From Bacteroidota bacterium (GTDB lineage: Bacteria; Bacteroidota; Bacteroidia; NS11-12g; UBA955): a DNA stretch of 22,688 nt. The notes under the pieces were generated by a model. That model searched no databases and was not told where the DNA came from. It saw only the letters and a list, made by a program, of their open reading frames with translations. The stretch lies in contig CANFUB010000009.1 in the NCBI GenBank assembly GCA_947450015.1, positions 1 to 22,688 of the forward strand. Direction: 5' to 3'. The position numbers and the translations under genes were made by a program. Of this stretch, positions 5,990-13,791 are shown piece after piece (the stretch's first letter is position 1; every line of letters starts with the position of its first letter).

Positions 5990-6538
5990 TTAATCATCTG
6001 TTCTTATATACTTCTCTGTATCCTTATCGTATAGGAATGTAATGTCTTTGTATTTATCAAGAAACGCATGTAATTCTGATGAGGTCTTAAACTCATCTGT
6101 TACATTTTCAGTGAGCGGGTATAAGGTCGCTTTGATATAGGCACTACCATGGGTAAATTTGTATAAATAATATTCTTTATTTGGTACTGTATTCCCTTGA
6201 TCATCGGTGGTGGTTTTATCTTTCCAATCATCATCTACTTCATAAATTTGGAGAAATTCAACTTTATCTATTCGTGAAATAAACCCTTTGTAATATTCTT
6301 TTGTAACATCGCCAGAACTATTGGTACTTTTTTTAAGAATGCGCATCACAAACTCATTGTCTTTTGTGATTACAAATTTATCAGCGTTTTTATCTGAACT
6401 TTCTTTTTCCCATGTATTAATCATTTCTACCGGGATTTTAATAGATGGCTCGTCAATGGCAACCTTGGTTTGCAAAGGACAACCCATAAAAACGAACGCC
6501 ATAAAAACAAGTGCAAGCGTGTAGCATAAATTTTTCAT
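5990..6538 (-). CDS. Predicted lipoprotein, 182 aa, function unknown
   Basis: The N-terminus is a type II signal peptide: a short basic start (MKN), a hydrophobic core and a lipobox-like FMGC with the lipidated cysteine at residue 20. The mature part is soluble, rich in Lys, Asp and Thr, and probably mostly beta/alpha. It includes an NTWEKESSDKNADKF-like segment near residues 42-56 that opens a domain of small lipoproteins resembling 'does the value of a field fit' sandwich folds, but I cannot assign a family. It lies 75 bp downstream of a second lipoprotein gene of the same length and strand; the two share no obvious sequence beyond the signal. Membrane-anchored location is well supported, the role unknown. 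Confidence 0.85.
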   Translation of the reverse strand: MKNLCYTLALVFMAFVFMGCPLQTKVAIDEPSIKIPVEMINTWEKESSDKNADKFVITKDNEFVMRILKKSTNSSGDVTKEYYKGFISRIDKVEFLQIYEVDDDWKDKTTTDDQGNTVPNKEYYLYKFTHGSAYIKATLYPLTENVTDEFKTSSELHAFLDKYKDITFLYDKDTEKYIRTDD

Positions 6539-6613
6539 ATGATAAAGTATTGAGATACAAAGATGGCTTTAAAAAAGGAATTTCCAAATAATGCAAATGC
6601 ATTAAAAAGAGAA

Positions 6614-7177
6614 TTAGATAGGATCAGCTATAACTTTCAATCTGCCAATAATAATGTAAGGCATTATATTGTGCATTTGCCTTCTCTTTTTGTATTTAAA
6701 AACCATTTGAATGGTTGGTTGCTGAAAGTAGTTTTTTAATTCAATATCGGCCATGTCAAGATTTAAAACTTTTGTTCTTGTATCTGGTATGAGTGATTTA
6801 GATGCGATTAAGTCTTGACCTATGCCATCGTATTTAATATCCATGTACATTTCAGACAAATCTTTAAAATTACAATATTTATTTGAATCGGGATAGGCAT
6901 AGTCTAATACTTGTAATTTAAGGAACATTAATTTGGCCGACTTGATTGATTTCTTGCTCGCACCTTGCTTAGACAATTCTGTGTCTAAATCCATAGGAAA
7001 AGCAAATGATTCTCTAATGATGTATTCACTTAAAGCAACTGTATCTAAGGCGACTTCAAATTGGTCTGCAAAAAAAATGGGATATTCAATGACTATTTCT
7101 GTAGGTGATTTATCCTTTTTACAAGCAGAAAACAAGGTTATCAGAACAATTAAAGCAGATAGTCTAAAATATTTCAT
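6614..7177 (-). CDS. Predicted lipoprotein, 187 aa, function unknown
   Basis: A clear lipoprotein signal: MKYFRLSALIVLITLFSAC, with cysteine 19 followed by KKDKSP, the lysine/aspartate-rich start that is common in Bacteroidota lipoproteins. The mature protein (about 168 residues) has no membrane helix and no motif I recognise. A segment near residues 90-135 (LKLQVLDYAYPDSNKY..., then DIKYDGIGQ) and a final strand-rich part suggest a compact beta-sandwich, which is inference only. An exact -7 box (TATATTTG, minus strand 7189-7182) ends just 4 bp before the ATG, so the mRNA could be leaderless. The gene lies 29 bp downstream of anmK and 75 bp upstream of the next lipoprotein gene. Confidence 0.87.
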   Translation of the reverse strand: MKYFRLSALIVLITLFSACKKDKSPTEIVIEYPIFFADQFEVALDTVALSEYIIRESFAFPMDLDTELSKQGASKKSIKSAKLMFLKLQVLDYAYPDSNKYCNFKDLSEMYMDIKYDGIGQDLIASKSLIPDTRTKVLNLDMADIELKNYFQQPTIQMVFKYKKRRQMHNIMPYIIIGRLKVIADPI

Positions 7178-7181
7178 TACT

Positions 7182-7189
7182 CAAATATA
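7182..7189 (-). promoter_or_regulatory. -7 box directly upstream of the lipoprotein ATG
   Basis: The minus strand reads TATATTTG, an exact TAnnTTTG match, with only 4 bp between its last G and the ATG at 7177. Transcription from it would begin at or very near the start codon. No -33 box is present at standard spacing. Confidence 0.4.
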
Positions 7190-7206
7190 AAGAATTGTTT
7201 GTCAAA

Positions 7207-8298
7207 TTAAAGTAAATTTTTAAAATCACCATTTAGGCTGCCACTCACACTATCACTTTTTGCACCCGTAAAAGTTTTTCGGATGTTAATATTGTTCTCG
7301 ACTCTTAAAACACCCATTAATGCAAATATTAGCGCTTCTTTGTACTTCACCAAATCGTGATCAGGAATTATAAACTCAGCTTCACTATGGGTGCGTATGT
7401 AATCCATCAGTGTATTGTTAAAGGCGCCTCCACCAGTTACCAGCACACGTTTTCCGGCTGCTTGGTTTCTGCTAATGTAATTGATACTCTTACCTATTTG
7501 CGTAGCAATATGGTCTACAAAGGTTTTCATTTTATCTTCAGGTGAAAGCTTTTCACCCTCCTTTACCAGATGCCATAACTCTTCATTAATCCAATCGCGG
7601 TTTAAAGATTTAGGAAAAGGCATCTTGTAAAAATCTATATCATTCAAATCGGCCAACAGTGCGTAATTAATGGCCCCTTTAGCAGCAATTTCGCCATCAT
7701 GATCATACGCTAAATTCAAGTCGCGGGCAACGCGGTTTAAAAGAATATTCGCAGGACTGACATCAAAAGCCACGCGGTATTCGCCAACAAGACCCGAAAT
7801 ATTTGCAAAGCCACCAATGTTTAAACAATAATCATATTCAGCAAACAATAGTTCATCGCCAATGGCTACCAATGGCGCGCCTTCGCCACCTTTGGCCACA
7901 TCCATGCTTCTAAAATCACTTACAACAGGCAATCCACATATGGCAGACAAAGAGGCCCCATCGCCCACCTGTCGGGTAATCAATTCATCTGGGTAATGAA
8001 AAACCGTATGGCCATGCGATGCTACCAAATCTGGCTGTAAGTCATAGGTTTCAACAAAATCATTCACTAATCCACCTAAATAATGACCGTAAAAAACATC
8101 TGTCTTTGCATAGGCTAAGGCATCAGCCTTTCTTAATTGCGACAATCTTACACGCCATTTATCATCATAAGCATACGTGTGCTTGGCTTCAATACTATAG
8201 GAATATTTACCATCTTCAACGCTAATATTACAGAGTGCTAAATCAATGCCATCCATTGATGACCCAGACATAATACCAATTACTTTATAATTTTTCAT
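7207..8298 (-). CDS. anmK: Anhydro-N-acetylmuramic acid kinase
   Basis: AnmK cleaves the 1,6-anhydro ring of anhMurNAc while phosphorylating it to MurNAc-6-phosphate, recycling peptidoglycan sugars. Motifs: the N-terminal phosphate loop IGIMSGSSMDGIDLA (7-21), ASHGHTVFHYP (93-103), GDGASLSAICGLPVVSDFRS (112-131), GGEGAPLV (137-144), LNIGGFANIS (159-168), the catalytic-Asp region AFDVSPANILLN (177-188) and VTGGGAFN near the C-terminus. The ATG at 8298 gives 363 residues, the normal length, and puts the GIMSGSS motif at the N-terminus. The frame runs upstream to 8397, but those 33 codons are lysine-rich, unlike the family, and contain a -7 box (8329-8336) that fits a start at 8298. It is divergent from the TPR gene. 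Confidence 0.95.
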   Translation of the reverse strand: MKNYKVIGIMSGSSMDGIDLALCNISVEDGKYSYSIEAKHTYAYDDKWRVRLSQLRKADALAYAKTDVFYGHYLGGLVNDFVETYDLQPDLVASHGHTVFHYPDELITRQVGDGASLSAICGLPVVSDFRSMDVAKGGEGAPLVAIGDELLFAEYDYCLNIGGFANISGLVGEYRVAFDVSPANILLNRVARDLNLAYDHDGEIAAKGAINYALLADLNDIDFYKMPFPKSLNRDWINEELWHLVKEGEKLSPEDKMKTFVDHIATQIGKSINYISRNQAAGKRVLVTGGGAFNNTLMDYIRTHSEAEFIIPDHDLVKYKEALIFALMGVLRVENNINIRKTFTGAKSDSVSGSLNGDFKNLL

Positions 8299-8328
8299 TC
8301 TACTAGATTGTTTTGGAATAGATTTGGG

Positions 8329-8336
8329 CAAAAATA
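8329..8336 (-). promoter_or_regulatory. -7 box for anmK
   Basis: The minus strand reads TATTTTTG, an exact -7 consensus, 30 bp before the chosen anmK ATG. No -33 box lies at standard spacing. Its position argues against the upstream start at 8397. Confidence 0.4.
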
Positions 8337-8420
8337 CTTTTTTTTGGTGAGAATTAACTTTAACTTCCTTCAGCATATTATTAACATGCTTAAACACAAT
8401 AAAAATACAGTGATTTTTGT

Positions 8421-8428
8421 TAACTTTG
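8421..8428 (+). promoter_or_regulatory. -7 box directly upstream of the TPR gene ATG
   Basis: TAACTTTG matches TAnnTTTG exactly and ends 4 bp before the ATG at 8433, the same geometry as at 7182-7189. If used, the mRNA would be leaderless. No -33 box was found at standard spacing. Confidence 0.4.
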
Positions 8429-8432
8429 TGTA

Positions 8433-10259
8433 ATGCTTCGCTATTGTATCATTTTATTTTTTATTGCCTTTTCTTTATCTGCCCAAAACAATGATGAAAA
8501 ATTGGCAGCACAATACATGACTGAGAAGGCGTATTCAAAAGCGGCAGACTTATACGAATCGCTTGCAAAAAAGCAACCTGAATCCATTTACTATTACGAG
8601 AATTTATTACAATGTTACATCCTGCTCAAAGACTTTAAAGCGGCAGATAAACTTGTAGACAAACGCATAAAAAAATACGAAACCAATTACGGCTACCAAG
8701 TCGACAAAGGCTACCTCTATAGTTTACAAACACTTGACCAAGAGCGCGACAAACTCTTTAAAAAATTATTAGACATTAAATTTTCGGAGCAATACAGTGT
8801 TGACAATTTAGCCAATGCATTTTTAAAAAGACAATATTATGCACAAGCATTGCAAGCTTATGCAAAAGGTAGAAAGGCTTTGAATGATGATTATCTCTTT
8901 ACTTTCGAAATAGCCGAACTGTATTTTGTGATGGGTGAATTGGCCAATGGCACCAATGAACTAGTACTTTATGCAAGTCATTACGACTTTGCAATTCAGG
9001 AGGTAAAAGACAAACTAATGATGGTATACCGCAACCGCAAGGATTATGATATACTCTCTAAAAACACACTTCAAAAACTTCAAAAAAATCCGGAGAATTT
9101 GGTTTATAACGACCTGCTGATTTGGAGTTTTATTCAACAAAAAGATTGGCAAGGCGCCCTTTTACAATCGAAAGCAGTTGACAAACGACTCAATGAAGAA
9201 GGTCGTAAAATCATAGAATTAGGATGGATTTGCCAAAGCAACGAAGTATACGATATCGCCATTCAATGTTTTGAATACGTTAAACTTTTAGGTGCTGACA
9301 AACGCTATTTTTACCAAGCGCAACAAGGCGTTTTACAAAATGGATTGTTACAAATTAAAGCAAGTAATGGAGCCGACATTGCAAATCTTCGACTGCTTGA
9401 AAAAGAATACATTTCTTTTTTAAACACCAATGGTAACAATTGGCAAACCACAGAACAAATGGAGCAATTGGCAGAGCTCTACATTTACTATTTGCACGAA
9501 AATGAAAAAGGCATAGCAGAGCTCAACAAGGCGCTTAAAATGCGAGAAATCCAACCTTTTGTATTAGCAAAATGCAAATTGAGTTTAGGCGATGCCCTTT
9601 TAATTAATGGCGACCCATGGGAAGCTGATTTATTATACAAACAAGTTGAGAAAACTTTTAACACTGATGAATTAGGACAAGAGGCTAAATTTAGGTATGC
9701 CCGTTTATGTTATTTCAGAGGCGAATTCAACTGGTGTCAAACTCAATTAGATGTTCTAAAAAATGCAACTTCACAATTGATTAGCAATAATGCTTTGCGC
9801 TTGTGGCTGTTGATTCAAGACAATATTGGACTCGATAGTACCGAAGAAGCCATGGCACTTTATGCCAATGCAGAGTTATTGATTTTTCAAAACAAATTAA
9901 CAGAAGCGGCCATTGCTTTAGATGAAATCCCCAATAAATTTCCGCAACATACACTTGCCGATGAAATCTATTTTTCGAAAGCGGTGATTGCCGAAAAACA
10001 AGGCAATTTAAATGATGCCATTGTTTACTATACGAAAGTCTACAAGGATTATGGGTTCGATATTTTAGCAGACAATGCTTTAATCAATTTAGCTAAACTC
10101 TATGAATTTAAATTAAAGGATACAGAGAAGGCCAAACAGCTGTATGAAAAAATAATTTTAAATTACACTGGCAGTCTATTTGCAAATGAGGCAAGAAAAC
10201 GCTTCCGTTACTTAAGAGGCGATGACAATGAAAAACCAACGGAATATTATGGCGACTAA
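8433..10259 (+). CDS. Secreted tetratricopeptide-repeat protein, 608 aa
   Basis: A type I signal peptide opens the protein (hydrophobic residues 3-16, cleavage probably after FSLSA at about 17). The rest is almost wholly alpha-helical with TPR-like pairs: AAQYMTEKAYSKAADLYESLAKKQP (about 25-49) at the N-terminus, LANAFLKRQYYAQALQAYAKG (about 126-146), and a strong C-terminal set in the last 140 residues (AELLIFQNKLTEAAIALDEIP, AVIAEKQGNLNDAIVYYTKV, LAKLYEFKLKDTEKAKQLYEKI). Such periplasmic or outer-membrane-facing TPR proteins usually scaffold envelope complexes; which one is not evident. The stop codon overlaps the stop codon of the convergent methyltransferase by 4 bp. The ATG is supported by the signal peptide. 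Confidence 0.9.
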   Translation: MLRYCIILFFIAFSLSAQNNDEKLAAQYMTEKAYSKAADLYESLAKKQPESIYYYENLLQCYILLKDFKAADKLVDKRIKKYETNYGYQVDKGYLYSLQTLDQERDKLFKKLLDIKFSEQYSVDNLANAFLKRQYYAQALQAYAKGRKALNDDYLFTFEIAELYFVMGELANGTNELVLYASHYDFAIQEVKDKLMMVYRNRKDYDILSKNTLQKLQKNPENLVYNDLLIWSFIQQKDWQGALLQSKAVDKRLNEEGRKIIELGWICQSNEVYDIAIQCFEYVKLLGADKRYFYQAQQGVLQNGLLQIKASNGADIANLRLLEKEYISFLNTNGNNWQTTEQMEQLAELYIYYLHENEKGIAELNKALKMREIQPFVLAKCKLSLGDALLINGDPWEADLLYKQVEKTFNTDELGQEAKFRYARLCYFRGEFNWCQTQLDVLKNATSQLISNNALRLWLLIQDNIGLDSTEEAMALYANAELLIFQNKLTEAAIALDEIPNKFPQHTLADEIYFSKAVIAEKQGNLNDAIVYYTKVYKDYGFDILADNALINLAKLYEFKLKDTEKAKQLYEKIILNYTGSLFANEARKRFRYLRGDDNEKPTEYYGD

Positions 10260-10852
10260 TATGTTTTCTCCCACATTTCTAGCAACCCATTCATGCTTTC
10301 TGCCTGCAAGGTATAATTCAAAGGCACATCTTTAGCACTGCTCCAATAGGTTACCAAACGCGTCCCTTTAGGCATGTCTTCCAATTGTTGCTTCACATAC
10401 TTTGTATAAATATTATAGTTCTGTGTTTTCAAATCTAAAGTATCATCGATGGTATTCACTTGTTCAATATTTTCGTAAAAGGGATTGAAATAATAAAAAG
10501 CGTTATAAGGCGAAAAATCAACTTCTAGAATATTTGAATTAACAAATTGGGTGTTTGGCAAACCATAATGTTTCGCAATGCGCTTGGCTACTTTGTATAA
10601 TTCCGGCCTTAATTCCACCCCTGTAAAATCAGCTTTTGAAATGGCCGCTCCAATCAAACAAAATTTACCTGCACCCGAACCTATGTCTAAAACCTTAGGC
10701 GATTTAATGGCCGTTAAAAATGCGACTGCTTCTATTGCTACTTCGACAGGTGTCCAATGCACGTGCCCAAGCTTCTTAAGATTTTCAGGATAAATAGTAT
10801 CGAACTCGTTGTCGGTTATTTTCTTATTGAGTTTTAAAAATTCAAATACCAT
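10256..10852 (-). CDS. Class I SAM-dependent methyltransferase, 198 aa, substrate unknown
   Basis: The protein has a single Rossmann-like methyltransferase domain: motif I VLDIGSGAGKFCLIGA (54-69), motif II FTGVELRPEL (76-85), VNSNILEVDF (104-113) and a motif-IV-like FYYFNPFYEN (119-128). The FNPF lies where N6/N5 methyltransferases carry (N/D)PP(Y/F), but it is not that motif. A conserved-looking HVHWTP (30-35) lies just before motif I, and a late YWSSAKDVPLNY resembles the end of DOT1-like small bacterial methyltransferases; the substrate cannot be told from sequence. The start is an ATG. A -7 box lies 52 bp upstream. Its stop overlaps that of the convergent TPR gene, leaving no space for a terminator. 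Confidence 0.88.
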   Translation of the reverse strand: MVFEFLKLNKKITDNEFDTIYPENLKKLGHVHWTPVEVAIEAVAFLTAIKSPKVLDIGSGAGKFCLIGAAISKADFTGVELRPELYKVAKRIAKHYGLPNTQFVNSNILEVDFSPYNAFYYFNPFYENIEQVNTIDDTLDLKTQNYNIYTKYVKQQLEDMPKGTRLVTYWSSAKDVPLNYTLQAESMNGLLEMWEKTY

Positions 10853-10904
10853 GGTTGTGCATTAACAGATAAAAACATTGTACCTTGCTTTTATTTGAGT
10901 GGTG

Positions 10905-10912
10905 CAAAAATA
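10905..10912 (-). promoter_or_regulatory. -7 box for the methyltransferase gene
   Basis: The minus strand reads TATTTTTG, an exact -7 match, 52 bp upstream of the ATG at 10852 and just downstream of the previous gene's stop. No -33 box lies at the ideal distance. Confidence 0.35.
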
Positions 10913-10948
10913 ATCTTTTTTCAAGGATTGTCGCTTTAGCAATTATAC

Positions 10949-11491
10949 CTAGGCTTTAACACGACCGATACTGACCTTCACTAAATTTTTTTCATCTGCT
11001 GTAAATTCAAAATACAGATAAATGCCGTCCTTCTCGGCTCGGTATAAATGGGGCGAGAAACTTGGACCAGGGTTCCATTTTATGAGACTGCTCATCATCA
11101 AGTCTTTGCTTAAATTTTCATCTACGGTTAACTTGTCTATTTTCAAATCACCGCGATAAACAGCATAGGGCGACACCTTTGTAGGGTTTTGCAAATTGTA
11201 AAAGATTTGAATTTCGTTTAAAATGGAATCGATTCCCTCAAATAATACCAATCCCAATTCGGTGTACGTATAAGTATTATTAACGCCCTTAATTATTTTC
11301 TCGGGGGCTCCAAGTTTGTTTTTCAAAGGTGGCAAATACCAATTATCGCTGACTACTAATTTATCTATCTTAAACACTCCATTTTTGACACGGGCATTTA
11401 GTGGTCGTAACTGTTCATTTACATAGGCACTTGCGAACAGCTGAATTAAGAGTAAAACTAAGCAAAATGATTTAATCCTTGCAGGGTGCAT
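10949..11491 (-). CDS. Small exported protein, 180 aa, uncharacterised Bacteroidota family
   Basis: From the ATG at 11491 the protein starts MHPARIKSFCLVLLLIQLFASAYVN, a Sec signal peptide with likely cleavage after about residue 18. The mature part contains LPPLKNKLGAPEKIIKG followed by NTYTYTELGLVLFE: a beta-strand domain in which a 'LGxPxxxxxG...YxYxxLGlxLf' pattern is repeated in many uncharacterised Bacteroidota secreted proteins (I recall DUF7738-type proteins, without certainty). The longer frame to a TTG at 11518 is rejected because a good promoter (11506-11535) lies across that codon. The gene follows the ApaG-domain gene with about 57 bp between them. Confidence 0.82.
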   Translation of the reverse strand: MHPARIKSFCLVLLLIQLFASAYVNEQLRPLNARVKNGVFKIDKLVVSDNWYLPPLKNKLGAPEKIIKGVNNTYTYTELGLVLFEGIDSILNEIQIFYNLQNPTKVSPYAVYRGDLKIDKLTVDENLSKDLMMSSLIKWNPGPSFSPHLYRAEKDGIYLYFEFTADEKNLVKVSIGRVKA

Positions 11492-11505
11492 ATAATATAA
11501 CACAC

Positions 11506-11535
11506 CAAATATAATCAAGTGAAGGAAATTACAAA
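11506..11535 (-). promoter_or_regulatory. Consensus promoter for the 180-aa exported protein
   Basis: On the minus strand TTTG (11535-11532) is followed after 18 bp by TATATTTG (11513-11506). Both boxes match the Bacteroidota consensus with near-ideal spacing. The last G lies 14 bp before the ATG at 11491, which decides the start of that gene. Confidence 0.6.
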
Positions 11536-11548
11536 AAAGAAAATGAAT

Positions 11549-11935
11549 TTAATTATTAAGCCAAGGGGCTACCAATTCGAAGCGCGGAATTTCAACTTCA
11601 ATTAAACTTTCAGAGAAATTTCTCTCAAAGGTATAATAACCCCACATGGCGCCAATTTCACTTTTCAGAATGCAGCCAGAACGGTAGGCATGCGATTCGC
11701 CTGGCGCTAATACAGGCTGTAAGCCAATAACGCCCTCACCTTCTATTTCGCGAATTTCGTGTGTAGCATCTGCAATAAACCAATTTCTTCTAAGCAATTG
11801 CACAGTGTGTGCGCTGTTATTTTGAATTTTAATTCGGTAGGCAAAAAAGTATTCCCCGTTGTCAGGATCACTTTGCAAAGCGATGTATTCTGTTTCAACA
11901 GAAATTCTTATGTCATATGTTTCGGCTACCTTCAT
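11549..11935 (-). CDS. apaG: ApaG-domain protein
   Basis: ApaG proteins are single beta-sandwich (fibronectin type III-like) domains of about 125-130 residues; the E. coli gene is linked to cobalt/magnesium sensitivity, but the biochemical role is unsettled. Here 128 residues from the ATG at 11935 cover the whole domain: IRISVETEYIALQSDP (9-24), FFAYRIKIQNNSAHTVQLLRRNW (30-52) and the hallmark GEGVIGLQPVLAPGE...Y.SGC...S.IG.MWGYYTF (67-103). The frame extends to a TTG at 11947, but that codon overlaps a -7 box (11945-11952). The neighbour downstream is the small exported protein. Family assignment is secure, function is not. Confidence 0.93.
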   Translation of the reverse strand: MKVAETYDIRISVETEYIALQSDPDNGEYFFAYRIKIQNNSAHTVQLLRRNWFIADATHEIREIEGEGVIGLQPVLAPGESHAYRSGCILKSEIGAMWGYYTFERNFSESLIEVEIPRFELVAPWLNN

Positions 11936-11944
11936 TCTATGGCG

Positions 11945-11952
11945 CAAAAATA
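11945..11952 (-). promoter_or_regulatory. -7 box for apaG
   Basis: The minus strand reads TATTTTTG, an exact -7 match whose last G is 9 bp before the apaG ATG at 11935. It overlaps the alternative TTG start at 11947 and argues against it. No -33 box is at standard spacing. Confidence 0.4.
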
Positions 11953-12064
11953 TTGGAATACTTGTTCGTCAGTGTCACATTTCTGTAAAAAAATTAAACT
12001 TTTAATTTGAAACTTCAGAATCTAAGAACGTATTGTTTTAAGAATTATTATTGCAGCTGCAATC

Positions 12065-12793
12065 ATGCTGAAAGAAATTATAAATTGGATCAGAAAAATT
12101 TCACTAAAAGGGGGCAATGTTTATTGCTGTGTATGTGAAAAAAAATTCTTGACATTTTTACCTTCGGGCGATGAGCCTAAAGCACATGCGCGCTGTCCGG
12201 GCTGCAATTCAATTGACAGACAAAGACAGTTATACAAATTAAGCTGTGATTTTATAGCACAAAACAAAGCAAATACATCCTTGCTTCACATAGCGCCCGA
12301 ATTTGCATTAAGTGAGCGATTCCGCAAAAACAAGCGCGTTAATTATTTTGCGATTGACAAATTCGAAAGCGGTTACCACTATCCAAAATATGTTCAAGCG
12401 ATGGACATCACAGACTTAAAATTTCAAGACAATACATTCGATATCATCCTTTGCAGTCATGTTTTAGAGCATATAGAACAGGATACACTTGCCATTCAAA
12501 ATTTACTAAAGGTACTTAAACCCACAGGCATTTGTTATATTGTAGTACCGTATTTTCCTGAGTTAGCAACAACATACCATAACCCAAATGCAAATACGGA
12601 TGCGCTGCGTATGTTGAATTATGGTCAAAGCGACCATGTAAGAAAATACGGCTTAGATTTTAGCGAGCGATTAACAAGCGCAGGTTGCCATGTTAGCACG
12701 CTTAATTTTAAAGCGAATTATTCAACATCTGAACAAATTAAACTGGGCTTTTTAAATGCCGAAATTATTTTCCAGGTTACTAAAAACATTTAA
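12065..12793 (+). CDS. Zinc-ribbon class I SAM methyltransferase
   Basis: A 242-residue protein in two parts. Residues 20-50 form a zinc-ribbon with two CxxC knuckles (C21/C22-V-C24 and C44-P-G-C47), followed by the basic stretch DRQRQLYKL. The rest is a methyltransferase domain of type 11: LLHIAPEFALSERF (73-86), FAIDKFESGYHYP (95-107), MDITDLKFQDNTFDIILCSHVLEHI (113-137) and LKVLKPTGICYIVVPYF (148-164). The C-terminal part with DHVRKYG is common in methyltransferases coded near polysaccharide and glycosyltransferase genes, suggesting a sugar or glycan substrate; that is inference. It stands alone on its strand and ends 22 bp from the convergent YitT-family gene with no clear terminator between them. 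Confidence 0.88.
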   Translation: MLKEIINWIRKISLKGGNVYCCVCEKKFLTFLPSGDEPKAHARCPGCNSIDRQRQLYKLSCDFIAQNKANTSLLHIAPEFALSERFRKNKRVNYFAIDKFESGYHYPKYVQAMDITDLKFQDNTFDIILCSHVLEHIEQDTLAIQNLLKVLKPTGICYIVVPYFPELATTYHNPNANTDALRMLNYGQSDHVRKYGLDFSERLTSAGCHVSTLNFKANYSTSEQIKLGFLNAEIIFQVTKNI

Positions 12794-12815
12794 GCTACTC
12801 CGTGCAAAGTAAACC

Positions 12816-13703
12816 TTAATGCTTGACCCTTTGTTTAATGATACCACCTGTTGCTTCTTTTATTTTATTGGTATACATAAAAGCAGTGGGATCTATTTTA
12901 GAAATTTTATCGTTGATGTTTAATAATTCCAAGCGGGTTACGATAGTGGTTACAATATCGCAATCTGCTTTGATATGAAAATTACCAGGCAAATAGCCGC
13001 GTTCACCTTTGTAAACGGTAATACCTTTACCAAAATGATTAACCAATAAAGACTTTATATTATCAGGTTCTTTGGATATAATGGTGAGGGCAATGTATTC
13101 CTCTATACCATCGACCACATAATCGGCCATTTTTAGTGCGGCAAAATAGGTAATTATTGAATACATGGCCGATTCGATTCCAAACTTAAAGGCAGCGGTT
13201 AAAAATATTAAACAGTTAAAAAACAGTATGACTTCGCTGATAGAAAACCCAATTTTACGGGTGGTAAAAACAGCTAAAACTTCGAATCCATCGACAGCTG
13301 CACCCGAGCGAATAATTAAGCCCATGCCCAAACCAATAAGCGCTCCCCCAAAGATTGCAATCAACAATTTATCTGTTGTTACGGGTTCTATGTTAAGCAA
13401 GTCGACACCAATACTTAAAAAAGAAATGGCGATAAAAGAACGTATTGCGAATAATTTACCTACATAACGGTAGGCAGGAATAATGAAAAGCAAATTAATC
13501 ACCATCACTAATAAACTAAAACTTATATGGTTCAATTCATGAATAAGCAAGGATATGCCAGTCACTCCGCCATCTAAAAAGCCATTCGGAATCATAAAAC
13601 CTTTTAAGGCAAATACTGCAAGAAACACCCCGATAAGCATTAAAAGAAATGTTTTGGGGGTATATAAATGTTTTAAATTGAGGGGCAATGAAGCATTTTT
13701 CAT
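12816..13703 (-). CDS. YitT-family membrane protein (DUF161 + DUF2179)
   Basis: A 295-residue protein with five to six hydrophobic segments in the first about 200 residues (about 19-37, 46-60, 63-80, 90-103, 112-131, 155-172, 179-195), including the family signature FALKGFMIPNGFLDGGVTGISLL (31-53) and IIRSGAAVDGFEVLA (130-144). The C-terminal about 85 residues are the soluble DUF2179 domain (ITVYKGERGYLPGN... and ...TIVTRLELLNINDKISKIDPTAFM). Members are found across bacteria in one to several copies; no transport or enzymatic role is firmly known. The start is an ATG; no clear promoter box precedes it. Upstream on the same strand is the CMP-sugar synthetase, 88 bp away, so co-transcription is possible. 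Confidence 0.94.
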   Translation of the reverse strand: MKNASLPLNLKHLYTPKTFLLMLIGVFLAVFALKGFMIPNGFLDGGVTGISLLIHELNHISFSLLVMVINLLFIIPAYRYVGKLFAIRSFIAISFLSIGVDLLNIEPVTTDKLLIAIFGGALIGLGMGLIIRSGAAVDGFEVLAVFTTRKIGFSISEVILFFNCLIFLTAAFKFGIESAMYSIITYFAALKMADYVVDGIEEYIALTIISKEPDNIKSLLVNHFGKGITVYKGERGYLPGNFHIKADCDIVTTIVTRLELLNINDKISKIDPTAFMYTNKIKEATGGIIKQRVKH

Positions 13704-13791
13704 GATAAATTGTTTGGTATGTTAGCCGCGCAATTTAACATAATGAACCTAAAAAAGAAATACTTAAATATTAAATTAAAACTAAATTGCT

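Noticed and set aside
8299..8397. N-terminal extension of AnmK by 33 codons
   Set aside because: The extension is unlike the family and contains a -7 promoter box; the ATG at 8298 gives the normal N-terminus.
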